Source: Prostheceraeus crozeri
Lineage: Eukaryota; Platyhelminthes; Polycladida; Euryleptidae
Length of the DNA stretch: 64,000 nucleotides
Reading direction: 5' to 3'
NCBI GenBank assembly: GCA_907163375.1
Contig: CAJQUW010007533.1
Coordinates: 134,001 to 198,000, forward strand
Shown here: positions 8,657 to 17,181 of the stretch, one piece after another
How the letters are laid out: every line of letters begins with the position of its first letter
Position numbering within the stretch: the stretch's first letter is position 1
Made by a program: the position numbers and the translations under genes
Notes under the pieces: model-generated
Databases searched by the model: none
What the model was told of the DNA's origin: nothing
The model's input: the letters and a program-made list of their open reading frames with translations, nothing else

Positions 8657-8784
8657 CATTCCGGAAGAGAGGAGAGGTATAAAAACACTTCTTTTGAGTA
8701 TAGGAACAAAAAGTCCGACACATTCCGGAGGTTCTACAGAGGTTAAAAACACTCATAAGAGTGTAAGAATGCGAGTCCGGAATT
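8657..8784 (+). repeat. Two 64-bp GC-richer units with conserved blocks
   Basis: Two adjacent 64-bp units (8657-8720 and 8721-8784) share, in order: CATTCCGGA, a GAGGT block, an AAAAACACT...GAGT hairpin and AGTCCG. The sequences between these blocks differ. In the second unit the ends pair (ATTCCGGA with TCCGGAAT) and CACTC-ATAA-GAGTG is a perfect hairpin. It sits just upstream of the membrane-protein gene of the A-only module and is conspicuously less A/T-rich than its surroundings. A structured leader RNA or a regulatory element are possible; nothing proves either. Confidence 0.6.
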
Positions 8785-8826
8785 AAAAAATAATAATTCC
8801 TAAATTTTTTATTTAAAAAATAATAA

Positions 8827-9492
8827 ATGAATAAAAGCGAAAATTTGGAAGATTTATATTCACCGGTTATAATTAAAAGTGATAAAAGTAATAAAAGTAA
8901 TAAAAGTAATCTAAGTCGTCATAAATCTCTTAATGCAATAAACGAAATAATAAATAATTATATGAATAACACTGAGTTTCAAGATACACTAACCCCTCAA
9001 GATCCGAATCTCAAAGATATTAATAATATTGTAGATAATCCTATATATAATACTAGATATAATAATAATATAGATAATAATATAGATAAAAATATGTATA
9101 ATAATATAGATAAAAAATATTTAGAGCCACTACCCCCTAATTCATCTCTTAATAAAAAAATTCCACAATCAGATCTTACACGTCTTTGGAATTTTTTAAA
9201 ATTTCATTGTATAAAAATATTGTTAGCATGTATTTTAATATTTTTTATTTATCATCTTGTTATATGTATTGGAAATCAATGGGGTTACTTTCTAACAGAG
9301 GAACAAAAGAGAATAATTTTTTATAACCAAGAAAAAAAACTTTTAAAGGATGGAAGACTGAGGAGGATAAGATTAAGGATAAAACTAATAATAAAAATAT
9401 TAAACAAGGTAAAATGTATCAAGAAAATTTACATTTCATTGTTTACGGTAAAACTGGAAGTGGTAAGACTACGTTTATTAAAAAATATATAA
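8827..9492 (+). CDS. Asn-rich single-span membrane protein
   Basis: A 221-residue protein starting MNKSENLEDLYSPV. Residues 15-115 are Asn/Asp/Lys-rich and low in complexity. Residues 129-148 (IKILLACILIFFIYHLVICI) form one clear membrane helix, followed by a basic tail. The first residues resemble the start of the clamp-like protein of copies B and C (MDKANLKKLYSPA). This suggests the A-only module took over that gene's leader and position. The last 79 bases overlap the start of the following ATPase gene in another frame, so the true C-terminus is uncertain. No family recognised. Confidence 0.5.
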   Translation: MNKSENLEDLYSPVIIKSDKSNKSNKSNLSRHKSLNAINEIINNYMNNTEFQDTLTPQDPNLKDINNIVDNPIYNTRYNNNIDNNIDKNMYNNIDKKYLEPLPPNSSLNKKIPQSDLTRLWNFLKFHCIKILLACILIFFIYHLVICIGNQWGYFLTEEQKRIIFYNQEKKLLKDGRLRRIRLRIKLIIKILNKVKCIKKIYISLFTVKLEVVRLRLLKNI

Positions 9493-10364
9493 ACCAATAT
9501 TATAAGGACGAAACAAAAGTACATATTTTTTGTATGCATACTTCTGAATGGCCAACTTTTACAAACGTCTATAATGATAAACAATTAGATGAGTTACAAG
9601 ATATGGAAAGTTTTGCTGGTACACCTGAAAATAAATCTTTATTAATTTTAGATGATGTTGCAAGTTTATCAAAACAAAAAAATATGTCAGAAATATTTAC
9701 AAAAGGAAGACATCAAAATATTCAAATAGTTGTATTAGCTCATAAAGCTTGTGATGTAGATAATAAGATTAGAGAAAACATTCAAACATTTTTTACAACT
9801 ACACAAAATAATGCAGCATTCTTTAATGATATTAATAAAAATTATAAAATGAATATGCCTTTATCATATTATACACAACATAAATATGGAATAATACGTG
9901 TTGACACCATAAGAGGACATATGCAAGTATATGATAAAGATTTAAATATATTAGTAGATACCGAACATGAAATCTATAATAACTCTCAAGATTTTGATAT
10001 TAGAATGTATGCAAATGCAAAACATTTATCAAATCAAGTTATAGAACAAATAATTATCTTTTTAGAGTCTGAAGCAAAAGTACCACTAAAAATTATTCCT
10101 GATACATTTTATTTTTATTTTGATCATTATTTAAATGCAAAATTTGGTATACCAATACCTAACAGATTACAAGATAATGAAACATTAAACTATTTAAAAA
10201 TTGCAATAAATGATGTTAGAAACGGTTTAAGAAAAGCAACCCCAATAATATCTCATGTTAAATCTACATTTTCTGATGCTAAATCTACATTTGATGAAGC
10301 CAAAAAAACATATAATGATATAAAACCATTAATAAATGGTGTAAGTGAAATACTTAATAATTAA
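9414..10364 (+). CDS. Second FtsK/HerA-type (A32-like) ATPase, copy A only
   Basis: A 316-residue P-loop ATPase. Walker A is YGKTGSGKTTF (residues 11-21) and Walker B is SLLILDDV (75-82). It is followed by FTKGRHQNIQIVVLAHKA (about 95-112), which parallels FTRGRHNNCSVFYLTQ in the usual packaging ATPase at 17182-17970. So it belongs to the same packaging-ATPase superfamily but is only distantly related to its neighbour. An extra region of about 150 residues follows, ending in amphipathic helices (KSTFSDAKSTFDEAKKTYN). Packaging ATPases pump DNA into the capsid. Having two in one element is unusual, and this one may serve another step or come from another virus lineage. Continuous frame. Confidence 0.75.
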   Translation: MYQENLHFIVYGKTGSGKTTFIKKYINQYYKDETKVHIFCMHTSEWPTFTNVYNDKQLDELQDMESFAGTPENKSLLILDDVASLSKQKNMSEIFTKGRHQNIQIVVLAHKACDVDNKIRENIQTFFTTTQNNAAFFNDINKNYKMNMPLSYYTQHKYGIIRVDTIRGHMQVYDKDLNILVDTEHEIYNNSQDFDIRMYANAKHLSNQVIEQIIIFLESEAKVPLKIIPDTFYFYFDHYLNAKFGIPIPNRLQDNETLNYLKIAINDVRNGLRKATPIISHVKSTFSDAKSTFDEAKKTYNDIKPLINGVSEILNN

Positions 10365-10401
10365 ACAAATTTATCATAATTAAACAAATTTATCATAATC
10401 A

Positions 10402-10433
10402 AACCGAAGGTTCTAGGGCTTCGCGCTTCGCAC
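10402..10433. repeat. Double mini-hairpin repeat, intergenic
   Basis: AACC-GAA-GGTT at 10402-10412 followed by GGGCTTCGCGCTTCGC, a stem that has slipped relative to the usual GGGC-TTC-GCCC. It lies between the second ATPase and the polymerase genes. Confidence 0.75.
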
Positions 10434-10532
10434 GATTTTGCAGATATATTAGTATTTTTTTTCTCTAAAAATTAAAACAAAAATTCTTTTAAAAAAAACT
10501 AAAACACAAATTTTTTCTTTAAAAAATAAAAA

Positions 10533-13500
10533 ATGGAAAAATTTTATTGCAACTTATGTAAAAAAAAGTTACAAACAAAAAGAAGTTATCAATCTCATCT
10601 ACAAAGTAAAATGCATTTACAAAATGTAGAACGAGTTGATGAAGGAAATATATTAAAATTAAATAGTTATAAAAACTATATAGAAACATTGCCTACTGAT
10701 ATAAAAGTTAAAAAAATATTTTATGATTATTCACATTCGGAATATAAAAAAGTTTTTAATAGTGAAGATGAAGCCGTAACAGATATAAAATATTTATTTA
10801 GCGATACTGATGAATTTAACGAAATAGATGAATTTAACGAAATAGATGAATTTGATGAAGCTGAACGAACCGATGAAGCCTTAGCAAATATAAAATATTT
10901 ATTTAATCAGTCTTTTGAACATAATGAAACCGATAAAACTTTTTCTGATATTCTAACCAACTTTTATAATATATTTAAGAAATCTTTCAAATGTTATATG
11001 AATGTAGAAGTACTTTATACAAAAAATGGACCTGACGGAATTCCTGAAGAAATAATACAAGGACATTTTACAAAGTCACAAGAAATTCATAATGTAAATG
11101 ATATACAACCCATATTTGAATCGATGATACTTAAATTAGAAAATTGTATAATTGAAGCCCAGTTACGTGAATCTGGTTGGAGATTTGTTAAAATAATATC
11201 TAAGAAAATAGTAATTGATAAATATAAAAATAATACTGGTGGTAGTTATGTTCCTTTACCTTTCAGTTCACCACAATTAATCAACATAAAAAATGAAGAT
11301 GATTATTGTTTTCTGTGGAGTATTATAGCACATTTACATCCTGCAAAATATCATAAAGAAAGACTAAGTCATTACAATAAAGAAGAATACATAAGTGAAT
11401 TTGATCTTTCTGATGGCTTAGATGAATTTCCATATGATTATAATAGGTTACTAAAGTTTCATAAAAAGAATAAAAATTTAATTGAAGTAAATGTTTTTGA
11501 ATTAAATGTGAATTATGTTTCTATTGGTAAAATTACTCCACTATACTCAGATTCAAAAAAATTTTATTTGAATAATAAAAATTTATGCCAATCAGAAATA
11601 GTATATAATGATAGAGGAAATTACATGCATCATAATATTTTTTACCAAGGAAATATAATATGTACTGAAAAATTTGAACTTGTTAAAACACTATCACCAA
11701 TAATGATTAATCATAATAATTATAAAGGACGTACTGATGATTATAATTACAAATATTCATCTTTATCTTCAGAATACCAACAAAAATTAGAAAATTTAAA
11801 TAAAAGTTTACAAAAATGTAAAATAGATTATCAACAACAAACAAAAATGTTACTACAAGAATATCACCATAAATATCAAAATAAGATAGAAACAATTCAA
11901 AAATTAAATGAAGAAAATAATAAAAAATTAAATAATGAAGAATTAAATAATGAAGAAAATGAAACCAAACAAAAAATAAATGAATGTTTAAAAAAATGTC
12001 TACAACAATATAAAGAACAATATGATAAAGAATATAGTTATCAGTTACAAATATTAAATCAAAATTATTATCAAAATACATTTAATCTTACAAAAGAAAT
12101 TAATGAAACACATGAAATATATCAAGATAAATTTGAAAAATTAGAACAGTCAAAACAACCAGCACAAGCGAATATATTATATTATCAGGGTCATTTTATA
12201 TTGTGTAAAGATGTTTCTATATTTACAAAAACTTCAGATAATAAAAATTTTCCTTGTCTTCAATGTATGACAAGTTTTAGAACTTTAGAAGAAATGAATA
12301 GACATTTGGAGAATTGTCAACAAAACGAAGCAGTTCAAAATACTTTTCCTAAAGATGATTATTTAGAATATAATAAATGGTATTTTAAAAATAAAGTACC
12401 CTTTACTATTTATTGTGATTTTGAAGCATATAATGTTAATATGACACAAAATCGAACGGAAAGTTCCAGGGCTTCACCCGATTCTGAAAATTATAATTCT
12501 GAAAAAAGTGCGCCTGAAAAAAGTGCGCCTGGAAAAAGTTCAGCTGAACAAAGTAAAGAAAAATATTTATTTGAACAAAAACCATTATGTTGGGGAATGT
12601 ACATTCATTCAAATTATCCTGAATTATTTAAATCAGAATATTTACAATACTATGGTGAAGACAGTTCAGAAATGTTTACAAAGAAAGTAGAAGAATTACA
12701 AGGACGTTTTTCACAATTGCTTGAAACAAATAAACCAATGATACCATTAACGGATGAAGAAAGAAAAGAATTTTATGATGAAATAAATTGTTATTACTGT
12801 GGAAAAGGTTTTACAAATAAATATAAAACTGGCAGAGGTAGATATATTGATAAAGTAAAAGATCATGATCATCTAAATGGATTATATAGAGGTGCAGCAC
12901 ATAATTCTTGTTATCTTAATGCTAACAAATTTAAATATAACTTTGTTCCTTTATATTTCTATAATGGTTCTAAATATGATTTCCATCTAGTAATGAAAGA
13001 TTTATTTTCATCTGAAAAATTACAACAACAAAAAATAAATGTACTATGTAAACAAGAAGAAGAATATTTTTCAATGCAATTAGGTTGTATTAGAATTTTA
13101 GATGCATTTAGATTTTTTACTCCTTATTCATTAGATGTTATGGGAAAAACTTTGAAACCTGAACAATGTAAAATATTAAATAAATATAATTTAAAACCTT
13201 TAAAAGGAATATTTCCGTATGAGTATATAGCCTGCGGCTCACAGTCGAAGACTGATATAACTGGAGATAAAACCTGTGGTTCACAGTCGAAGACTGATTT
13301 TAACTCTGTGAATACAATTATGGAAGAAGAACAACTTCCTCCAATAAATAAATTTAAATCAACATTAAAACAATCACAATTATCTGACGAAGACTATGCA
13401 GAAGCTGAAAAGAATTGGAGAGAGTTAAATTGTAAAACAATGTATGATTATACAATGAAATATCTACAGATAGATGTATTAATACTAGCTGATCTTTTTG

Positions 13501-15137
13501 AAAACTTTCGTGATATGTGTTTAGAATATTACGGAATAGATCCATGTTATTGTTATTCTACACCAGGTTTAACATGGTTAGCAGGATTAAAACATACTGG
13601 TGTTCAAGCCGATGGCTCTAGGACAAAGTCCGTTAAACTTAAACATTATAAAGAAAATACATATGATAAATTATTATTTTTTGAATCTGGAATTAGAGGT
13701 GGAGTTTCATCAGTTTTAGGTAATAGATATGTTAAATGTTATAATAAGAAAGTAAATCCACAAGAATATGGAATAATGAAACCTTTATCTCCAGAAGAAA
13801 AAGAAAAAATATTAGAAATTTTTCGAACGAAACGAGAAGGAGTAGAACGTGAAAAAGCAATTGATGAATTCATGCGAGAAAACTATTTGTTATATTATGA
13901 TTTTAATAGCTTATATTCTTCTTGCATGATACAAGAATTACCAACAGGTGAAATGACATGGTGTAATAATCTTGTTTATCAAAGAACATATGATGGTGAA
14001 AATAATTTTGGTTATGTATATGAAGTTGATTTAGTATATCCTGATTATATAAAAGACGCAACAAAATATTATCCTTTCTGTCCAGAAAACAAAATTCCCA
14101 ATATAGAAGATTTTTCAGATTATCAAAAATCTATAATTCCGAAAAAATACAGACCAACAAAAAAACTTATGTTAACACAAAGCAATAAAGGAAAGTATGT
14201 TGTTGAAGGAAGAATGCTAGATTGGTATTTAAATCATGGCATGATTCTCACCAAAATACATCGAAAACTAGAGTATAGAAAATCTAAATGGTTAAAAAAT
14301 TATATAGAGTTCAATATTGAAAAACGCAAAATATCTAAAAGAAATAAAGATGATTTTGGAAACGTTTTCTTCAAATTAATGAATAATGCATTTTATGGTA
14401 AGACTTTAGAAAATGTGCGTAATAGACAAAATATTGAAATAGTTTATGATAGAGATAGATTTCAAAATTTAACAAGGAAACCTACATATAAAAGAACTAC
14501 TAGATTCAGTGATGAACTTTGTGCTGTTCATCTAAGAAGAAGCATTGTAAAACATGATAAGTTTAATTTCATTGGTTTCACTATATTAGAATTAGCTAAA
14601 CTATTTATGTATAGTTTTATATATGATTATTTAGCACCTGCTTATGGTAAAAACTATAAATTACACTTTACAGATACCGATTCTATTTTCTTAGAATTAA
14701 CAGTACCATATGGTTCTTCACTAGATAAAGAAATTAATAAAATAAAAGATATTATTCATCCTTCTGATTTATGTAAAGTAAAAGATGAATTAGAAGGAAA
14801 TGAAGATTTCATAACAGAAGCTATATTTTTAAAATCTAAATGTTACTGTTATGATACAAATAATAATATTAGGACATCGGAGATGTCTTCCAGGGCTTCG
14901 CCCGTTAAAACACATAAAACATTAAAAGGAATTTCAAAGGCATCAGTGGTTAATCAAATAACATTTCAAGATTATAAAAATGCATTATTTAATAATGAAA
15001 TAAAAACAGCATATAATTATAGACTTAATTCAAAAAAACATAAAATGTATTTAAAAGAAGAACATAAATTAGCATTAGATCCATTTGATGATAAAAGAAA
15101 AATTTTACCTGATGGAATAACTACTTTACCTTTTTAA
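10533..15137 (+). CDS. POLB: Protein-primed DNA polymerase family B (type 1)
   Basis: A 1534-residue protein that replicates the element. In order it shows a C2H2 finger at residues 5-28 (CNLCKKK..HLQSKMH) and a Polinton polymerase-associated block near 236-270 (GGSYVPLPFSSPQ, CFLWSIIAHLHPA). Next come a Gln/Lys-rich coiled coil at about 410-540 and a second finger at about 574 (CLQCMTSF..HLENC). The exonuclease motif I follows at about 628 (CDFEAYN), then an HNH/endonuclease VII-like block near 776 (VKDHDHLNGLYRGAAHNSC). Exo II is NGSKYDFHL (810) and Exo III is DVLILADLF (980). The palm motifs are YYDFNSLYSS (1122), NNAFYGKT (1283) and TDTDSIF (1381), with KCYCY after them. The frame is continuous. 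Four or more mini-hairpin repeats lie inside it in frame, several absent from copy B. Confidence 0.95.
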   Translation: MEKFYCNLCKKKLQTKRSYQSHLQSKMHLQNVERVDEGNILKLNSYKNYIETLPTDIKVKKIFYDYSHSEYKKVFNSEDEAVTDIKYLFSDTDEFNEIDEFNEIDEFDEAERTDEALANIKYLFNQSFEHNETDKTFSDILTNFYNIFKKSFKCYMNVEVLYTKNGPDGIPEEIIQGHFTKSQEIHNVNDIQPIFESMILKLENCIIEAQLRESGWRFVKIISKKIVIDKYKNNTGGSYVPLPFSSPQLINIKNEDDYCFLWSIIAHLHPAKYHKERLSHYNKEEYISEFDLSDGLDEFPYDYNRLLKFHKKNKNLIEVNVFELNVNYVSIGKITPLYSDSKKFYLNNKNLCQSEIVYNDRGNYMHHNIFYQGNIICTEKFELVKTLSPIMINHNNYKGRTDDYNYKYSSLSSEYQQKLENLNKSLQKCKIDYQQQTKMLLQEYHHKYQNKIETIQKLNEENNKKLNNEELNNEENETKQKINECLKKCLQQYKEQYDKEYSYQLQILNQNYYQNTFNLTKEINETHEIYQDKFEKLEQSKQPAQANILYYQGHFILCKDVSIFTKTSDNKNFPCLQCMTSFRTLEEMNRHLENCQQNEAVQNTFPKDDYLEYNKWYFKNKVPFTIYCDFEAYNVNMTQNRTESSRASPDSENYNSEKSAPEKSAPGKSSAEQSKEKYLFEQKPLCWGMYIHSNYPELFKSEYLQYYGEDSSEMFTKKVEELQGRFSQLLETNKPMIPLTDEERKEFYDEINCYYCGKGFTNKYKTGRGRYIDKVKDHDHLNGLYRGAAHNSCYLNANKFKYNFVPLYFYNGSKYDFHLVMKDLFSSEKLQQQKINVLCKQEEEYFSMQLGCIRILDAFRFFTPYSLDVMGKTLKPEQCKILNKYNLKPLKGIFPYEYIACGSQSKTDITGDKTCGSQSKTDFNSVNTIMEEEQLPPINKFKSTLKQSQLSDEDYAEAEKNWRELNCKTMYDYTMKYLQIDVLILADLFENFRDMCLEYYGIDPCYCYSTPGLTWLAGLKHTGVQADGSRTKSVKLKHYKENTYDKLLFFESGIRGGVSSVLGNRYVKCYNKKVNPQEYGIMKPLSPEEKEKILEIFRTKREGVEREKAIDEFMRENYLLYYDFNSLYSSCMIQELPTGEMTWCNNLVYQRTYDGENNFGYVYEVDLVYPDYIKDATKYYPFCPENKIPNIEDFSDYQKSIIPKKYRPTKKLMLTQSNKGKYVVEGRMLDWYLNHGMILTKIHRKLEYRKSKWLKNYIEFNIEKRKISKRNKDDFGNVFFKLMNNAFYGKTLENVRNRQNIEIVYDRDRFQNLTRKPTYKRTTRFSDELCAVHLRRSIVKHDKFNFIGFTILELAKLFMYSFIYDYLAPAYGKNYKLHFTDTDSIFLELTVPYGSSLDKEINKIKDIIHPSDLCKVKDELEGNEDFITEAIFLKSKCYCYDTNNNIRTSEMSSRASPVKTHKTLKGISKASVVNQITFQDYKNALFNNEIKTAYNYRLNSKKHKMYLKEEHKLALDPFDDKRKILPDGITTLPF
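12453..12480. repeat. Mini-hairpin repeat in the polymerase gene
   Basis: GAAC...GTTC followed by GGGC-TTC-ACCC encodes RTESSRASP in frame, just after the exonuclease I motif. Copy B has a version at the same place plus a second repeat nearby. Confidence 0.75.
13229..13254. repeat. Double mini-hairpin repeat in the polymerase gene, first of two
   Basis: AGCC-TGC-GGCT and CAGTC-GAA-GACTG, encoding a CGSQSKTD-type peptide. Copy B carries this one (reverse strand, about 55607-55632). Confidence 0.85.
13271..13296. repeat. Double mini-hairpin repeat in the polymerase gene, second of two
   Basis: AACC-TGT-GGTT and CAGTC-GAA-GACTG. Compared with its neighbour at 13229 the first stem differs at both partners of a pair, so pairing is kept. 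Copy B lacks this unit: its protein is 10 residues shorter here. Confidence 0.87.
13607..13631. repeat. Double mini-hairpin repeat in the polymerase gene
   Basis: AGCC-GAT-GGCT at 13607-13617 and GGAC-AAA-GTCC at 13621-13631. It adds 10 residues between two blocks that are adjacent in copy B. Confidence 0.82.
14872..14904. repeat. Double mini-hairpin repeat in the polymerase gene
   Basis: GACATC-GGA-GATGTC at 14873-14887 and GGGC-TTC-GCCC at 14893-14903, encoding TSEMSSRASP in frame. Copy B has no repeat here and its protein is about 12 residues shorter. Confidence 0.88.
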
Positions 15138-15252
15138 TTTTCTAATTTCTATTTTCTAAATATAACAATATAAAAATATAAAATGTTATAAAATATTATA
15201 AAATAATATAATAATATAACATAAAATAATAATATAAAATTATCATATAAAA

Positions 15253-16068
15253 ATGGATAAAGTTAGAGCTGATAATTTTAAAAGAATAAAACAATTAGAC
15301 GAATTAATAAAACAAAGAAATATTATGAAAGAAAATCATCTTCAACATAGAATGACAAAAGCTGGTATTCAATCTGATATGTTTGATAAATTAAAATTAA
15401 CTGAAGAAGTAAAAACTGATTATGAAAAAACTGTCAAACCATTTAAAACTCTTGAAAAGGAACTTAATGAAAAACGTGTTGATATAGCGGATCCTGTACT
15501 TAAAACACTATTAGATGACTATGGTTTATTAGAGGCAAACATAGATAAAAAATTACCAAAATCTATGTTATTCGAACATTCTACTTTCTTTTTAGATAAA
15601 AAATTATTTGCAAGATTTTATCTTGGTGGTAAAGAAATATTTCCACAACCTTTACGAGGATTAATTTTTACTCCAGATAAAAAACCTATTAGTTTAGATA
15701 GAAATTTTGTTGATCTTTTAAGAGGAGCAGATTTAAAAAATTATGCTGTAGAAGATCTAATAAAATATAAAACTATATTAGATAGAGTTGGCACAGTAAA
15801 AACTCTTAGACGTTATAAACAATTAGAAAATTTATTATCAACGGGAGTTAAAGTAGGGAAAGGTTTATCTGAAAAACAGAAAACAGAAACAACTGTATTT
15901 TTACCAGATGATCCACAAGAATTACTAAATAGATTAAATATTTTAATATCGGCAATAAAAGAAGGACATAATTCTAGTTTTAATGAAATTCATGCTATAT
16001 TGAAAAGACTGTTAGAAAAGAAGATTCTAAATGAAGAGGATTATAAAAGTATAACCGGTCATCTCTGA
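15253..16068 (+). CDS. Conserved Polinton protein of unknown function
   Basis: A 271-residue protein also found in copies B and C next to the penton gene. The N-terminus (residues 1-45) is a highly charged helix. Residues 100-165 contain KEIFPQPLRGLIFTPDK and NFVDLLRGADLKNYAVED. Residues 175-265 form a helical domain ending FLPDDPQELLNRLNILISAI and LLEKKILNEEDYKSI. I recognise this C-terminal pattern as one recurring in animal Polintons without a known role. Its constant linkage to the minor capsid and ATPase genes hints at assembly, which is inference. The last codons come from a mini-hairpin repeat, so A, B and C end with different residues. Confidence 0.72.
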   Translation: MDKVRADNFKRIKQLDELIKQRNIMKENHLQHRMTKAGIQSDMFDKLKLTEEVKTDYEKTVKPFKTLEKELNEKRVDIADPVLKTLLDDYGLLEANIDKKLPKSMLFEHSTFFLDKKLFARFYLGGKEIFPQPLRGLIFTPDKKPISLDRNFVDLLRGADLKNYAVEDLIKYKTILDRVGTVKTLRRYKQLENLLSTGVKVGKGLSEKQKTETTVFLPDDPQELLNRLNILISAIKEGHNSSFNEIHAILKRLLEKKILNEEDYKSITGHL

Positions 16069-16089
16069 TGTCCTCCAGGGCTTCGCCCG
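16054..16089. repeat. Double mini-hairpin repeat at a gene end
   Basis: A TCATC/GATGT stem and GGGC-TTC-GCCC sit across the stop codon of the unknown-protein gene. Copy B has a shorter relative at 34567-34590, and copy C has none: there the flanks join as AAAAGTGTAGCTGAAATA. Confidence 0.83.
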
Positions 16090-16172
16090 TAGCTGAAATA
16101 TGTTGTTGTTTTTAATTTTTTATAAAAAAAATATTTCATAAAAAAATATTTATTTAATTTTTTAGTTTAAAA

Positions 16173-16961
16173 ATGTGTTCAGCAGATTTAGACAAAATTA
16201 ATAATCATTTAGAAAATTTGATAGAGATTTTGGGTTCATCAAAATTTAGTACGACGTTAAAAATTATAACAACTACTTCATCACACACTTGTAATTTAGA
16301 ACCCATTCTACATTTGGAACAAAATAAAAATTATCAAATTGCATTGACTAGTTTCTCCACATTTAACACTATTCAAAACGTTATCAAAGATGTGAATGAT
16401 CAATTTAGATATTCTACTGATAAAGGCAAAACGTGGAAAGTACTAACTTTTCTTCCTGGTTCTTACGAAGTTGAATCAATATCAAATGAAATTAAGAGAC
16501 ATTTAGGTATACCATTTAAAGATAAGAAACAATTACATTTTGCAGTTGAACCGGCAGTTAATAAATTTTCTCTTACTTTAGACGAAAATCATCAAGTTGA
16601 TTTTAATCATGATAGATCATTGTCAAAGCTATTAGGATTTAATAAACAAACCTATAGTCAAGGTTATCATTTAGGTGAGAAGATTCCAAAAATAACTGAA
16701 ATAAATTCAATTGTTGTACATTGTGACATTATTGAAGGAGGATATATAAATGGTAAATTATCAAATTTAATATTCAGTTTTCCAGCTTTTACTGTACCCA
16801 TTGGTTATAGATTAAATGTAATTCCACAAACATTAATATATTTTCCTATTACAAGAAAAACTATTAACAACATTGGCATTAGAATCACTGATGAAAAAGG
16901 ACAAGAAATAAATTTTGGAGGTGAAGAGATTATGATAGATCTTTTGGTTCGGGAGGTATAA
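16173..16961 (+). CDS. mCP: Penton-like minor capsid protein, single jelly-roll
   Basis: A 262-residue protein expected to fill the five-fold vertices of the capsid. The C-terminal half carries the pattern I know from Polinton pentons: SIVVHCDIIEGGYINGK, IFSFPAFTVPIGYRLN, LIYFPITRKTINNIGIRITD and the ending GGEEIMIDLLVREV. The protein differs from that of copy B at 4 positions and from copy C at 3, which makes it the best conserved product in the window. It lies between the unknown protein and the packaging ATPase in every copy. In A that three-gene block is inverted relative to the rest of the element. Intact. Confidence 0.85.
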   Translation: MCSADLDKINNHLENLIEILGSSKFSTTLKIITTTSSHTCNLEPILHLEQNKNYQIALTSFSTFNTIQNVIKDVNDQFRYSTDKGKTWKVLTFLPGSYEVESISNEIKRHLGIPFKDKKQLHFAVEPAVNKFSLTLDENHQVDFNHDRSLSKLLGFNKQTYSQGYHLGEKIPKITEINSIVVHCDIIEGGYINGKLSNLIFSFPAFTVPIGYRLNVIPQTLIYFPITRKTINNIGIRITDEKGQEINFGGEEIMIDLLVREV

Positions 16962-17006
16962 ACTCCCGTTCGGGAGGTATAAACTCCCGTTCGGGAGGTA
17001 TAAACT
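16948..17006. repeat. 21-bp hairpin repeat overlapping the penton stop
   Basis: The unit TTCGGGAGGTATAAACTCCCG, a GGGAG...CTCCC hairpin, is repeated 2.8 times. The first unit contains the last codons and stop of the penton gene. Copies B and C have one unit. It may end or process transcripts, which is inference. Confidence 0.8.
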
Positions 17007-17049
17007 TTTACGCTACAATAGAGAAGTTTAATTTTTTTTATCATTTTCA

Positions 17050-17108
17050 TTATTAATCTTATTAATCTTATTAATCTTATTAATCTTATTAATCTTATTA
17101 ATCTTATT
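17050..17108. repeat. 9-bp tandem repeat (ATTAATCTT)
   Basis: About six and a half perfect units in the spacer upstream of the packaging ATPase gene. Simple slippage repeat; absent from copies B and C. Confidence 0.92.
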
Positions 17109-17181
17109 ATTAGAAACAAAAAATAAACTTAAATTAAAATTTTATTTTTATTTTTTTGTTTATAAAAACACTAATTCAATA

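Noticed and set aside
8657-8784. Hammerhead ribozyme in the 64-bp units
   Set aside because: The conserved CUGAUGA and GAAA core bases are not present in the right order.
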